Source: Synaphobranchus kaupii (taxonomy: Eukaryota; Chordata; Actinopteri; Anguilliformes; Synaphobranchidae). From it: a stretch of DNA of 64,000 nt. Position 1 is the first letter of the stretch, and each line of letters opens with the position of its first letter. Below are positions 23,112 to 35,520 of the stretch, in pieces. The notes beneath the pieces were generated by a model, which worked only from the letters and a program-made list of their open reading frames with translations, searched no databases and was not told where the DNA came from. Position numbers and translations under genes: made by a program. The stretch is taken from assembly GCA_029718625.1 (NCBI GenBank), contig CM056389.1, positions 4,433,940 to 4,497,939 on the forward strand, in the 5' to 3' direction.

Positions 23112-23310
23112 TTTTTAGGGACCGTCTGAAAAGTGCTTTGTTGGTTCTCAAATTAAAAGGTCAATAGCTTTTTTAACCACAGGACTCAAACATGTGTTTT
23201 AGGATCAGGGGGATATGGAGATGCAGACAAAAGGATTGGATTCCCCCTGGAGTGTATGGTGGATTTTTGACATATTTAGAAAATAATGGGGGAAGGGTGT
23301 GGTGCTTTCA

Positions 23311-23435
<125 letters not shown>

Positions 23436-24250
23436 TGATTGAGCCTCTATAGTAATATTTAGTGATGAAGGCAAATTAATAAATACAGAACAGCAACACA
23501 ATGATTATGGCAGAGAAAAATCTTAACCCTGGGTAAAGCTGCACTAAACAGGTCATCCTTCATTGAAGGCAAGTGCATGATAATGCTTATATAATGTAAA
23601 AGGTTAAATATTTCTCAATGCGAGTTCTGATTTTTCAAATAATTTGTTTGGAAACAGTTGTTTATGTACAAGGTAGCGCTGTACTAACCATGTAACGGCC
23701 ATGTTATTAGCATACAGTAGTGTCCAAGCTTGGGATCACACCTATGCAAGAATGCAGTTTTCTCGCAAGACTGTGTAGCTCCGTCCGTATAGTAATAGTG
23801 TTTGTTATGCTGGAATATAAAAGGGAGCGTTCAATCAACTCGCAGCGACATCATGGAATTGACAACTTATGAGTTAATTCACAACAGTAACACATTTATA
23901 AAAATGAAATATCACTGAAAAATAAATAAGCCAGACTGCGTAACTAAAGCAGCGCATCTCTTTCCAGCGCTTTCTATGGAACGGCAGAGGGCTGCATTCA
24001 GAAGGCATCTACTGTGATGTAACATTCAGGGCTGGGTTATTAACCCAAAGCCCTTCTCAAGCACCACCCTTTTCAACACAAGCCCCAAAATAAAATGGTA
24101 ACTGTTCTTGAACCCCTTTGACTACAGACATAATCCTGGTCTCTTCTGCAAGGCAACCCTTAGGAGTTTGTTTTCCAAGAGTCAGAATTACTAAGAAGTA
24201 CTACTGACACAAAGTAAACTCAAACGGTGGAAGTGCAATTGTTTTTCACG

Positions 24251-25716
24251 CTAGGGCTGGGACACTTACCGAAATACCGCGGTATTAGAGTCACGTCATG
24301 CTCACTGAAGAGCTGAGCTGGTTTTTTGTCTGTCAAAATTTTCGCTTTTGAAAGTGTGATCTCATGAATTGCGCCGAACGCTATAGTCTACAAATCTGCA
24401 AAGCTAACGTCCTGAGTGGAGGAGGGGACGCACTGTCTGGGACAGTTCATTATTCATAGGGGGATTCATTTTGAGTGTGTTGCTTTGTGCAGTTTCTATA
24501 GGCTTGAGTAGGCTATAGGCTACTTGTGATAGGTTACAACAGCATAGGCTATACATAAACAAGATAAAGGAGTAAAAAGTGTTGTTCTTGGGAGTTATAA
24601 TAAGTATCGGACACTTGTATAGGCTATTTGGTTATGGCCATTAGCTCATATGGAAGCATTCTGGCTTCGAGCCAGGCGACAATGTTATTCCAAAAAATTT
24701 GGACGAGGCTGTGTGTCGGGTATGCGGGGTAAAAAAGAATATTATGACAGTATAACACCACAAATCTTACTGCGCACCTCAGAAACACTCAAAATACCCC
24801 GACAAAGCTTAGTTGTGGTGAGTTAAATAACCATGTCATTTTAATCTAAAAAAAAATACATCTGTGACTAATTTTTTAACAAGCTAATATGAAACTAATT
24901 GTCTATCGATCATGAAATTAAGTGGCAAGAATATCCCTATCCACGGTGCCCCTAGTCCCAATTACAGTAGGCTATTCATGTTTGTCTGAAATGATAAACT
25001 AAGCTACAGCTTTAAACAAGCCCCGTTAAACAAGTGCTCTCCAGCACTGCAGGGCAGTAAAATAGCAAGTTGTATTCAGTACAGCGGGGCTGTTGTGACT
25101 CCGTTGAGGGCATCTCTCAAACCCAAAAAAGAAAAACATTGGTATTTTTTTAGCGAGGAATAAGTCAGTCACATAGGAGGACTCATTTTGGCAATGGCCT
25201 TTAGTCAGGCCGAGGGAGAGAAAAATGAAAATGAAAAAAGCAGCAAGTTTGAATTGTTTTACGGTTTATTGCAGATGCAAAGCTGCCGGTAAATAGCCTA
25301 ATTGCTAATTATGTTCCAGCTAATTTAGGCTGACATGTTGTAGCCTATTTTTCATTAAGGCTATTGTTTCTGTTTTTGTTTCTACATTTGAAAATTTCTA
25401 CTGTTAATAAACAGTTGTTCATTGTCTCCGTGTTTCAATAGAGAATTATTGATTTCCATGCGGACCAGAAATCCTACAAAGACAAACTTGCTTAGCCTTA
25501 GGGACAAAATTGGAATAAAGACAGACATATTAACTATGGAATCTATAAAGAATAGACTACTATATGAATTAACGCATTCACTATGATTATTTAGGAAACA
25601 ATTAACCATTTTATAACATTCAAAGTTTTTTGTTATTTCATGGCGGTTACCGCTGCGTTAAGACTGATTTCACTAATTCATGCGGTAAGGAAAAAAGCAG
25701 TACCGACCCAGCTCTA
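24251..25716 (+). mobile_element. Decayed hAT transposon with BED zinc-finger remnant
   Basis: The left end AGGGCTGGGACACTTACCG and right end CGACCCAGCTCT form imperfect inverted termini of hAT type. Around 24670-24800 a frame reads EPGDNVIPKNLDEAVCRVCG, then KKNIM, a stop, and SYCAPQKHSKYPDKA, like the Cys/His BED finger at the start of hAT transposases. The catalytic part is gone. Unit 2 keeps only the left portion (33880-34295). Confidence 0.65.
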
Positions 25717-26242
25717 TTTCTTGCCTACAAGATTTAAAACATTTTTGCCGGGATAAGGATACCAATACCAAGATCGTATTATGTTAAAAAATAAAGAACC
25801 ACTGTCACGATAACATTGGGTTCATAAAACAGTTTATATAGATAGAATCGTGAGTTTTAACACTTTAAAACAGCATATTGTGTGACCAGATTTATTAAAA
25901 ATTCCACGGTAAAAAAACGCAATAAATGCAAATAAACAAAACCCCTTTTGGTGCTGAAGGAGCGATTCAGCCCAGAATCTGGCAGGTAAGTCTACAGGAT
26001 AGTTAAGTTACATGCATTCCCAAATTATTACATTTCTTACAATATCATTTAGGAATCCTCACATCAGAATATTTCACTTTAAAAAGATACAAAATTTTCA
26101 TTGTACGCTTAAAGCACAATTGAACTTTGGGAGAACTTTGGATTGTGTCGTTACCTGGCCATGATATGCAAATAGTGGCAAAATATGTTCATTAGTTGCT
26201 CTGTGCTCCCCTGGGTTGATAATACAGAATAAGGTATTTGTC

Positions 26243-26721
26243 GCTCTCCATTCACTTCTATAAGGCAGCTAAAACGGTCTCAAAATGACACTTCTAGCAT
26301 GGAAACGAACACGAACGAAGTGGATTCTGTCAATACAAACAACCAGTCCTCTTACGCATTTCTTTGAGAAAATTAAATGGCCCTTTCCTGGCTTTTTCGT
26401 ATTTAATTTGGAACGTAGATCCGGTATGTATGTTCTTGCGCCAGAAACCACTCAGTAGTCCAAATTTCCACAGAAGCAAGCGTTCCTGGAAGTAAACAAA
26501 CTGACCTGCCGACATTTTGTTAGTCTTTTCTGGTAGCTTGCCAACAAGATAGAAAATAGCACTTTTATAAATAATTTTAATTACACAAAAGAAAAATATG
26601 TAAGAGGACTGGTTATTCTTTGTATTGACTAAATCTGCTTCGTTTGCGCATACATCGCATACATGCTAGAAGTGTCATTTTGAGAATGTTTTAGCTGCCC
26701 TATAGAAGTGAATGGAAAGAG
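26243..26721. mobile_element. Foldback MITE (about 480 bp)
   Basis: The left arm CTCTCCATTCACTTCTATAA...CTAGCATG is mirrored by CATGCTAGAAGTGTC...TTATAGAAGTGAATGG-like right arm. Complementarity extends inward: CCAGTCCTCTTACG pairs with TAAGAGGACTGG. The whole element can fold into one long hairpin. Adjacent sequence 26105-26256 recurs inverted in unit 2 at 34297-34440. Confidence 0.85.
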
Positions 26722-27034
26722 AAGTTAAAAAGCTTGATGTAGTTACTTTTTCAAAAGCGTATGTCAACACAATTTTTACACGTAGAAGCTTTAGGACTAG
26801 ACTAAAGTTGAATTGATGTCAGGAAAAGGTACATTTGACAAGTAGCCCATCTAAATGCTTACTTTTTTACTGTGATCTCCTCAGTCACTTCTTCATACCC
26901 TTTGCTTTATCACAGGATTGCGGCGTGTTGGAGAGCAACATGGAGTACATTGTGACCGTGGTCTTGTGCTGGGGAGGACAGGATAAGAAAGATCATGCGA
27001 GTTATATGATACAGAATCATTCAGCATCATTTCA

Positions 27035-27546
27035 GTGTCAGAAATAAACCTGCATTAACTGTTTCAGAGATGAGCAGCATGATCAGTGCTAGAAATAAAC
27101 CTGCATTAACTGTTTCAGAGATGAGCAGCATGATCAGTGTCTGAAATAAACCTGCATTAACCGTTTCAGAGATGAGCAGCATGATCAGTGTCAGAAATAA
27201 ACCTGCATTAACTGTTTCAGAGATGAGCAACATGATCAGTGTCAGAAATAAACCTGCATTAACTGTTTCAGAGATGAGCGGCATGATCAGTGTCAGAAAT
27301 AAACCTGCATTAACTGTTTCAGAGATGAGCAGCATGATCAGTGTCTGAAATAAACCTGCATTAACCGTTTCAGAGATGAGCAGCATGATCAGTGTCAGAA
27401 ATAAACCTGCATTAACTGTTTCAGAGATGAGCAACATGATCAGTGTCAGAAATAAACCTGCATTAACTGTTTCAGAGATGAGCGGCATGATCAGTGTCAG
27501 AAATAAACCTGCATTAACTGTTTCAGAGATGAGCAGCATGATCAGC
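27035..27546. repeat. 51-bp minisatellite, 10 copies, open on the minus strand
   Basis: The unit is GTGTCAGAAATAAACCTGCA, TTAACTGTTTCAGAGATGAG, CAGCATGATCA. As 51 is divisible by three, the minus strand gives a repeated 17-residue frame (MLLISETVNAGLFLTLI) without stops for 170 codons. Variant units (GTCTG with CCGTTT, GCAACATG, GCGGCATG) recur every fourth unit, showing a 204-bp higher-order repeat. There is no evidence for a real protein. Confidence 0.95.
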
Positions 27547-27705
27547 TGACTAAGCTTGAGGAGTAATGCATGGCCCCATCTGCCCTTTATTATGTCATTT
27601 TACACATCATTATCCCACATCATTTCACACAACATCACAGATTAATCACACACAATATATCCCACATCACTTTACACAACATCATAACACACACCTCAAT
27701 CTCAC

Positions 27706-27708
<3 letters not shown>

Positions 27709-27739
<31 letters not shown>
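27709..27739. repeat. (TA)n microsatellite, Tc1 target
   Basis: The TA run was the insertion target of the 27740-29270 transposon; TA repeats flank it on the other side as well. Confidence 0.9.
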
Positions 27740-27742
<3 letters not shown>

Positions 27743-29270
27743 TACTCACAAAAAGTTAGGGATATTTGGCTTTCGGGTGAAATTTATGGAAAATGTAAGT
27801 TCACGCTACAGTGATATTATACGTATCATGAAGGTAGGGCATTTAAGTAGAAGCATGCAATGGTGATTTCCTCATCTCAAACAATTTATTGAAACAAAAG
27901 CCAACAACAGTGGTGGGTATACCACAACAAAAATGTCAATGTCTCAATAACTTGTCATGTGCCCTTGAGCATCAATTACAGCTTGACAACGACGTCTCAT
28001 GCTGTTCACAAGTCGACTTATTGTCTGCTGAGGCATGGCATCCCACTCTTCTTGAAGGGCGGCCCTCAGGTCATTGAGGTTCTGGGGTACAGAGTTACGA
28101 GCCTCTACACGGTGAGTCAGCTGATCCCATAGGTTTTCTATGGGATTCAGGTCTGGAGAAAGTGCAGGCCACTCCATTTGAGGTACCCCAGTCTCCAGCA
28201 GCCTTTCCCTAATGATGCGACCTCGATGAGCTGGAGCACTGTCGTCCATGAAGATGAAATTAGGCCTGTGTTGTTCATGCAGGGGCACAATGACTGGATT
28301 AATGATGTTATTCAGGTAGTATGGGCTTGTCACTGTACCATTCACAAAGTGTAGGGCAGTTCTGTATTGACTAGACACACCTGCCCACACTGTAACACCG
28401 CCACCACCAAAGGGTCGTCTGGTGACAACAGTGGCTGATGCATAGCGCTCTCCTTGACATCTCCAACATCGTTGGCGGCCATCATTTCTGCTCAACGTGA
28501 ATCGACTTTCATCAGAGAACAGCACTGAGGCCCACTGGTCCCTCGTCCAGCGTAAATGCTCCCTGGCCCATGCAAGACGATGACGCCTGTGCCTGGTGGT
28601 GTGGTCAGGTACCCTTGCAGGTCGTCTAGCACGCAGACCACGCTGATGTAAACGGTTTCGAATGGTCTGACGTGACACTTGGGTGCCTCTCACCTCCCTT
28701 AAATGTGCCTGGAGTTGAGTGGCATTCATCATCCGGTTCCGCAGGGCACTGTTCACAATGAAGCAGTCATCAGTGTGGGATGTGGCCAAAGGACGTCCAC
28801 TTCTATGCCTTTCTGTGACTCTTCCAGTCTCTCTGTATCTCTGTTGCAACCTGCTGATGACACTCTGTGACACTCTAAGCTCAGTGGCCACTTCCCTCTG
28901 AGAACATCCTGTTTGAAGCCTCGCAATGGCGAGGTACTGTTGATCAATTGTTAGGTGTCGTCTTGGTCTCATGATGTCAAAATGTGAACAGCATGATGAA
29001 GAGGACTGTTTAAATACCAATTCTAATTGAACCAGGAAATTTATTGGTCGATTCATGGATCAAACACCTGTTGTGAATTTTGCCGTTCAGCTCCTTGTTA
29101 GAGAACAGCAAGTTGTGCAAAAAGTACTGAAACATTGAATAGTTGGACATGTGCATTCAAAAGTTTAGAGAAGGTCAAATTAATTTCACCTGTAAAGGTT
29201 ATAGTGCATTTTAGGTTCATCCTGAAATTTCACCCGAAAGCCGAATATCCCTAACTTTTTGTGAGTAGTG
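27740..29270 (-). mobile_element. Tc1-like transposon, 1531 bp, copy 1 (intact)
   Basis: Perfect-looking terminal repeats begin CACTACTCACAAAAAGTTAG and continue GGATATTYGGCTTTCG with TA on both sides. The element contains a single full-length transposase gene. A second copy of exactly the same length is at 45704-47234 in opposite orientation. Near identity of the two indicates recent activity of the family. Confidence 0.95.
27944..28972 (-). CDS. Tc1-like transposase, complete
   Basis: This encodes a 342-residue transposase that would bind the inverted repeats and cut and paste the element into TA sites. I choose the start at 28972 ([19 protein letters not shown]) because upstream in-frame codons to 29056 lie in the untranslated leader. 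Visible are an N-terminal helix-turn-helix ([20 protein letters not shown]), the GRP-like linker HRSGRPLAT, and a second HTH ([15 protein letters not shown]). The catalytic Asp is in LFSDESRF, the second in FMDDSAPAH and the Glu in DLNPIENLW, with 34 residues between, giving DD34E. The frame is unbroken. A Ser replaces the usual Asn next to the second Asp, and a Cys replaces Arg in WRCQG compared with copy 2. Activity is possible but unproven. Confidence 0.92.
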   Translation of the reverse strand: MRPRRHLTIDQQYLAIARLQTGCSQREVATELRVSQSVISRLQQRYRETGRVTERHRSGRPLATSHTDDCFIVNSALRNRMMNATQLQAHLREVRGTQVSRQTIRNRLHQRGLRARRPARVPDHTTRHRRHRLAWAREHLRWTRDQWASVLFSDESRFTLSRNDGRQRCWRCQGERYASATVVTRRPFGGGGVTVWAGVSSQYRTALHFVNGTVTSPYYLNNIINPVIVPLHEQHRPNFIFMDDSAPAHRGRIIRERLLETGVPQMEWPALSPDLNPIENLWDQLTHRVEARNSVPQNLNDLRAALQEEWDAMPQQTISRLVNSMRRRCQAVIDAQGHMTSY

Positions 29271-29469
29271 TATATATATATACACACACACACACACAAA
29301 CTGCTGTTTGTAAGATAAACATATTGGGTACATGTTGATAAGCAATGGATGTAACACACAGTATAGAACTCATTCTGTATGAGGGAAAGAGATGTTAAAA
29401 AGCAAATGTTCTGTAGATTTTTTTGTAAGAAACAATGAGCATGGATGTAATACAGTATCAAATGTTATA

Positions 29470-29665
29470 CAATATGTTCACATACAATCCATTTATACAG
29501 CTGGGTATTCACTGAAGCAGGTTAAAGTTCCTCAACCTGAAGAGTATAACAGAAGTGACTCGCTGGGAATCGAACCCACATCCATCCAGTTCCAAGCCCA
29601 GTTTCCCAATCATTATTCTACAGTTCACACCTTCACCACAAGAGGGAGCTCAACACAAACGGGGC
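29470..29665 (-). mobile_element. tRNA-derived SINE remnant
   Basis: The minus strand has a B-box-like GGGTTCGATTCCCAG and the body motif around CTTCAGTGAATACCCAGCTG, as in the clearer SINE at 55321-55552. Unit 2 has the equivalent copy at 34735-34925, so it predates the duplication. Confidence 0.7.
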
Positions 29666-29850
29666 TAAAGACACCCTGCTTGTCGGCTTAAAGCATTCCA
29701 ATAAATATTAATAGTAAGTACATTGAAACGTTTTCACCAATCTCATTTTAGAATGCTTCGAATTTCTAGATGAAATAAAGGCTGGACACAAAGAATGTAT
29801 CCTGCTAGGAAGTCTGGAATGGGCTCACATTAAAGAAGTGTGATATGTAC

Positions 29851-30515
29851 TAGGCTTGGGACGATGGTCGATGGAATCGACTATTGACAATGGTTGAACC
29901 CATCGTCGATGGCTATCTTTGTCGATGCCTGGACGATTTTTATTTTTTTAATTCTTAAAATAAAAATTTCGCCTCTCATTCTGTGTTTTTAATAAATTCT
30001 ACCATGCATTTACAATGTAACGTGTTGTCTGCGTCTTTGAAATGTGATCGCCTATGCAGCGCAACAGCGCCATAAATTTCCTGGATTGAGAAAAATCACG
30101 CTGATAGCCTATCTTCTGTTAGACCACAGTGCAACTAACTATATAATTTCATTCAGGTCTAATTAAAGAAATTATACTTCGTATTCAATAGTGCTATTGA
30201 TAAACTATTGTTAGAACGGAGTGTAGGCTTAGGCTACGGAGGGGTGAGCTGTAGCCATATAGCCTATCCCTCAACAGCCTTTTTATTCTACCAGCACAAC
30301 AATCTTAACGGTGTCGGACTCGGGGCATGGAAACAAATATAGCACAATATTGTACAATCTGACTGTAGACTAATGAAAGATGTGATCAGAGAAATAAACT
30401 AGATTGGATGAAAAGGTGGCAGCTACATTCCTATATTGATACACGGAACGTCTTCGTCACTCAAGCGAAACATTGAAACGATTTAGGAGTTGCTATAATC
30501 TCTTGATCATCTCAG
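29851..30515. other. Unit-1-specific insertion, origin unclear
   Basis: It starts TAGGCTTGGGACGATGGTCG, with nearby CATCGTCGATGG inverted motifs typical of DNA-transposon ends, but no transposase or clear second end was found. Unit 2 lacks it. Confidence 0.4.
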
Positions 30516-30742
30516 TTTAAGGGTTGATAGTGGGGACAGCCATCTCCCAATAGGAATTTATACTCCCAAGAGTATAAGTGTTGATTTTGGATAAATGTAA
30601 CTATTATTACTGCAATTTATATGTTGGATTATATTCAAACATAACATGATCTAATGAATTATATAGCATTGAAATATTGTATTGGTCAATTTCTTAGAGG
30701 GACATTTTGTAGAACGGCCCATACAATAGAAATAAAAACACT

Positions 30743-30756
30743 TCCTATTTTTAAAC
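30743..30756 (-). promoter_or_regulatory. snRNA 3' box (U2 copy 2)
   Basis: Minus-strand GTTTAAAAATAGGA, 23 nt past the mature 3' end. Confidence 0.75.
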
Positions 30757-30778
30757 CAAGTAGTTTCCCCGGGTGGGG

Positions 30779-30965
30779 AGTGCACCGTTCCTGGATGTAC
30801 TGCAATACCAGGTCGATGCGTGGAGTGGACGGAGCAAGCCCCTATTCCATCTCCCTGTTCCAAAAATCAATTTAATATATGGTCCCCAGATAGGGGACGT
30901 ATCAGATATTAAACTGATAAGAACAGATACTACACTTGATCTTAGCCAAAAGGCCGAGAAGCGAT
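30779..30965 (-). ncRNA. U2 spliceosomal snRNA, copy 2
   Basis: Identical over all 187 nt to copy 1, with branch-recognition region, Sm site and 3' stem intact. It lies 10.2 kb from copy 1 in the same orientation. The PSE differs by one base from copies 1 and 3. Confidence 0.97.
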
Positions 30966-31005
30966 ACCTGACGACGGCTTGAGTCGGGCGAGCCCATGTG
31001 GGAAA

Positions 31006-31021
31006 CACAATGTACAGTGAC
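31006..31021 (-). promoter_or_regulatory. Proximal sequence element of U2 copy 2
   Basis: GTCACTGTACATTGTG at the same -41 to -56 position, one base different from the other two copies. Confidence 0.78.
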
Positions 31022-31156
31022 GGGATGGAAGATTTGGGCTCCATGTAACAAACCCGACAATTGAACAATGTTAAATTAGATAGTATAGTAAGGAATTCAG
31101 AGCTCGATTGTGTCTATATGTGCATTTTTTTTATTGTTTGGTCATTTGGTAAAGAT

Positions 31157-31174
31157 CCCATGATGCATCCGAGG
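31157..31174 (-). promoter_or_regulatory. Distal element, degenerate SPH-type site of U2 copy 2
   Basis: CCCATGATGCATCCGAGG sits about 192 bp upstream and is weaker than the sites of copies 1 and 3. Confidence 0.6.
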
Positions 31175-31639
31175 GTGCATTAAAAAAATTATTTCCACCA
31201 ATCACCCCCGTTGGTGTTACTGTAGTTTTTTCATGCGTCGTTCCAGTAGCCCAACTACGGCAGAGGAGGAGGCACAAACCGCACTGAGGCGCTCCTACTT
31301 TGCTGCTGCTGCTGCTTCTAATTTAGCACATTCCGCAGGTTTAATTGTCGTGCGTGATTTAATGAAGTTTTTTTAAATGTTCGACGGGCATTAAAATATC
31401 ATTCTAGCAGATAGTCTCCACGACACACACAAATGTATTAAACGTCGATATGTGGTATAACCTTAGATACATGTTATGATCTGGCCTAAGAGTTTACTAT
31501 TTTTCTCAATTGACCGTTAATAGAGATGTAATGCAGGATTCCTCACGCTTTTTGTTGACAGTTTGCAATGTCAACATTGTCTCCACGTGGATTATTATTA
31601 TTTTTATTTTTTTTGGCGCCTGCTTTTCAATTGCTCCCT

Positions 31640-32985
31640 GCCAACGATTTTCTACCAGAAGCAATCATTTTGCATTGAAGAGAGGATGTGTAACGTTGTA
31701 TGACGCGTGGGGAACATTTTCGGTGTGACGACAACATGGAGTAGACACTCCAATCTCTGCATTTCTAGACACTGATTACGGAGATACGCCCGAATCGCCC
31801 ATTATCATTACAGACGTCCTGTGATAATTACTTTCCAGACATTGTCTGTCCTGAAAACTTATCCCGTCCGTATAGGTTCTTAAGACGGCTAACGTCACCG
31901 TGCCACAAGAGTGCGCTACTACACCACAACAACAGAGCTCAGAAAAGCAGACATCTCCACAATCACTTTACCACATAGCCAGCAAGCCAGCTAAATACAA
32001 ATAGGATGCTGTCAATAATAGGTTATACGGGACCCGGATTATTTTTATACTAAACCAGCTAATTAATAATAGGCAAGTCGTCCAGCTTTTCAACAGAAGT
32101 AACGTTACACGTGCAGAGAACAGCATCCGTCAGCTTACCTTGACTCAGTAGAGCTGCAATCGCCCTGATGTTTAACTGAATCTCAGCAGCCTCTCCTTCC
32201 ATTCATCGCAAAATTTTCGTGTAAGGTCCTTCTCGAATGGGAGCTGAATCAGCTGGGCTTTCCGTGTATACAACATGCTTCTTCTGTGTTGGCTGAATAC
32301 ATTGGTCAGTGTGGAGAACGAGATCTCGCACATTGCCGTCGATGCCCGCATGTATTACGAGCTAGCTATAACTTTGGCGCAAACAATAAAGACGAGCTAT
32401 CTTTTTGAACCTATCCGTGGTCCGATAGCATTTGTGCTACCCTACATAGCATTAATGCGAGTGTAGAACTAGCTAATAATGTTTATTTACAGGCCAATTA
32501 AACAAATACATTGGAAATTATCGAACCACTTGTAGATTACTGGCTAACAGAGCGGATAATCGACCCAGTTCAGTGCTAGGTGCTAGTAGCTAGCGAGACG
32601 TAGTCAAGCAACTGACCCGGAAGTAATAAAAATTATACGCTGGGAAAAATTGTACGCTACACCGGTTAGTCAGCGCGCCTGGCGGGCAATATTTTTAATA
32701 GTCAATACTGACATTGGATATTACGGTCCTTCTCAAAGCTAGGCTACAAGATCTCCAATATTATTTTACACACGTATTTACCATTGCAAGCAAAACAAAA
32801 ACGAAAAAAATGTAAAAAATTTAAAAAAATTAAACTTTAAAATACTATGTAGATTTACGGAGACAACTAGGTGTTCACTGACGTACACCAGCAATGCACC
32901 CCTATAGCTCCGGGCCTGGAACAAATTCATATTTAATGTTAATATGTAATTAAATACGTTAGCTTGCCAAAATGTGAACACAGCA
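31640..32985. other. Unit-2-specific segment, no gene recognised
   Basis: About 1.35 kb between GCGCCTGCTTTTCAATTG and AAAAAAGTAACATC that unit 1 does not have. It holds short open frames only. It is either an insertion into unit 2 or a deletion from unit 1. Confidence 0.5.
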
Positions 32986-34734
32986 ACAAAAAAAAAGTAA
33001 CATCTTTATGCCACCTTCAATTCCAAATTAAACCTTACATTGCTGTATTAAAAAAAGGTTCCTTGACAGTGAAGTAATTTTCCATTTTAAAGTTTGTGGA
33101 AAACAGAAGCCAACGTTAGACCTATTCGGACATTTCTTTCAAATGATGTTAGATAGCTCACTAAATTCATGGCTACATCCAAAATGGAGGCCTGCACACA
33201 GATAGGCCTGGCTACCAGCGAAGAGTAACAATTAAAATAAGTTTGTACTGAGCACAGGGGATTTCCTGCAACCTTCAGTGAGGCTTGTCAAAATATATTA
33301 TATATTATATATAAATTAATATTATATATGAATAAAACATTTTCAATAACCTTTTCAATAAATAAAAATACTGACGAGGAACCAAGCAAGAACCAAGCAA
33401 GCTCCGTCCGTATAGTAATAGTGTTTGTTATGCTGGAATATAAAAGGGAGCGTTCAATCAACTCGCAGCGACATCATGGAATTGACAACTTATGAGTTAA
33501 TTCACAACAGTAAAACATTTATAAAAAATGAAATATCACTGAAAAATAAATAAGCCAGACTGCGTAACTAAAGCAGCGCATCTCTTTCCAGCGCTTTCTA
33601 TGGAACGGCAGAGGGCCGTATTCAGAAGGCATCTACTGTGATGTAACATTCAGGGCTGGGTTATTAACCCAAAGCCCTTCTCAAGCACCACCCTTTTCAA
33701 CACAAGCCCCAAAATAAAATGGTTACTGTTCTTGAACCCTTTTGACTACAGGCATAATCCTGGTCTCTTCTGTAAGGCAACCCTTAGGAGTTTGTTTTCC
33801 AAGAGTCAGAATTACTCGAAGAAGTATTACTGACACAAAGGAAACTCAAACGGTGGAAGTGCAATTGTTTTTCACGCTAGGGCTGGGACGTTTACCGAAA
33901 TACCGCGGTATTAGAGTCACGTCATGCTCACTGAAGAGCTGAGCTGGTCACCGCATTACCGCCTGGTTTTTTGTCTGTCAAAATTTTTGCTTTTGAAAGT
34001 TATGTGATCTTAAATAAACCATTATCATAGTCTACAAGGCCCCCATTGTCTTCGTGGCACCACATCATTTTAAACAATTAGGCAATTGCGCCGAACCCTA
34101 TAGTCTACAAATCTGCAAAGCTAACGTCCTGAGTGGGGGAGGGGACGCACTGTCTGGGACAGTTCATTATTCATAGGGGGATTCATTTTGAGTGTGTTGC
34201 TTTGTGCAGTTTTTATAGGCTTGAGTAGGCTATAGGCTACTTGTGATAGGTTACAACAGCATAGGCTATACATAAACAAGATAAGGGGGTAAAAAGTGAA
34301 TGGAGAGCAACAAATACCCTATTCTGGATTATCACCCCAGGGGAGCACAGAGCAACTAATGAACATATTTCACCACCATTTGGACTCATATCATGGCCAT
34401 GTAACTACACAACCCAAAGTTCCACCAAAGTTCAATTTTGTTTCAAGGGTGAAAGTATTTACAAGTGACTTGATGCTATTTATTATCTAAAAAGCTTGAT
34501 GTAGCTACTTTTTCAAAAGCGTATGTGAACACATTTATTTTTACACGTACAAGCTTTAGGATTCTTGCATACAGACTAACGATTATCAAACAAGTTGAGT
34601 TGATGTTCAGGAAAAGTAACATTTGACAAGTAACCCATCTAAATGCTTACTTTTTTAATGTCATGTTCTGTTGATTTTTTGTAAGAAACAATGATTATGG
34701 ATGTAATACAATATCAAATGTTATACAATATGTT

Positions 34735-34925
34735 CACATACAATCCATTTATACAGCTGGGTATTCACTGAAGCTGGGTATTCACTGAAGCAGGTTAAAG
34801 TTCCTCAACCTGAAGAGTATAACAGCAGTGCCTCAGCTGGGAATCGAACCCACATCCATCCAGTTCCAAGCCCAGTTTCCCAATCATTATTCTACAGTTC
34901 ACACTTTCACCACAAGAGGGAGCTC
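34735..34925 (-). mobile_element. tRNA-derived SINE remnant (duplicate)
   Basis: Counterpart of 29470-29665, with a small duplication of CTGGGTATTCACTGAAGC. Confidence 0.7.
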
Positions 34926-35239
34926 AACACAAACGGGGCTAAAGACACCCTGCATGTCGGCTTAAAGCATTCCAATAAATATTAATAGTAAGTACATTGA
35001 AACGTTTTCAGCCATCTCATTTTAGAATGCTTCGAATTTCTAGATGAAATAAAGGCTGGACACAAAGAATGTATCCTGCTAGGAAGACTGGAATGGGCTC
35101 ACATTAAAGAAGTGTGATATGTACAGAATACTATGTCCATGGTTCCTGAAGTACCCACTCACACCTCATCCATCCATATAATAAACACAGAAGCAGCGTT
35201 TCCAATTACAAACCACGTGTAAATATACATGCAAGAACA

Positions 35240-35255
35240 TCTCCTACTTTCAAAC
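35240..35255 (-). promoter_or_regulatory. snRNA 3' box (U2 copy 3)
   Basis: Minus-strand GTTTGAAAGTAGGAGA, a close fit to the 3'-box consensus, although the surrounding flank differs from copies 1 and 2. Confidence 0.78.
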
Positions 35256-35277
35256 CACACGTTTTCCCCAGGTGGGG

Positions 35278-35464
35278 AGTGCACCGTTCCTGGATGTACT
35301 GCAATACCAGGTCGATGCGTGGAGTGGACGGAGCAAGCCCCTATTCCATCTCCCTGTTCCAAAAATCAATTTAATATATGGTCCCCAGATAGGGGACGTA
35401 TCAGATATTAAACTGATAAGAACAGATACTACACTTGATCTTAGCCAAAAGGCCGAGAAGCGAT
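35278..35464 (-). ncRNA. U2 spliceosomal snRNA, copy 3
   Basis: The same 187-nt sequence as copies 1 and 2. The 3' flank is different from those copies but still has a good 3' box, while the 5' flank (PSE, SPH site, CTACGGCAGAGG block) is shared. This copy marks the right end of the visible array, 4.5 kb from copy 2. Confidence 0.97.
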
Positions 35465-35504
35465 ACTGAACGACGGCTTGAGTCAGGAGAGTCTATGTGG
35501 GAAA

Positions 35505-35520
35505 CACAATGTACGGTGAC
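35505..35520 (-). promoter_or_regulatory. Proximal sequence element of U2 copy 3
   Basis: GTCACCGTACATTGTG, identical to copy 1, at -41 to -56. Confidence 0.8.

Larger units (their letters stand above)
30516..35277. repeat. Tandem segmental duplication, unit 2 (U2 unit)
   Basis: The unit begins with the same AGTTTAAGGGTTGATAGTGG block as unit 1 and carries U2 copy 2. It lacks the GT array, most of the hAT remnant, the MITE, the minisatellite and the Tc1 element of unit 1. It has its own segment at about 31640-32985. The shared sequence ends near 35120, before U2 copy 3. Confidence 0.85.

Noticed and set aside
26835..27047. Short open frame (70 codons) before the 51-bp repeat
   Set aside because: Part resembles coding sequence by eye but has no recognisable domain or paired splice sites.
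32275..32466. Short open frame in the unit-2-specific segment
   Set aside because: 63 codons without homology I recognise, no splice context; chance expectation is high.
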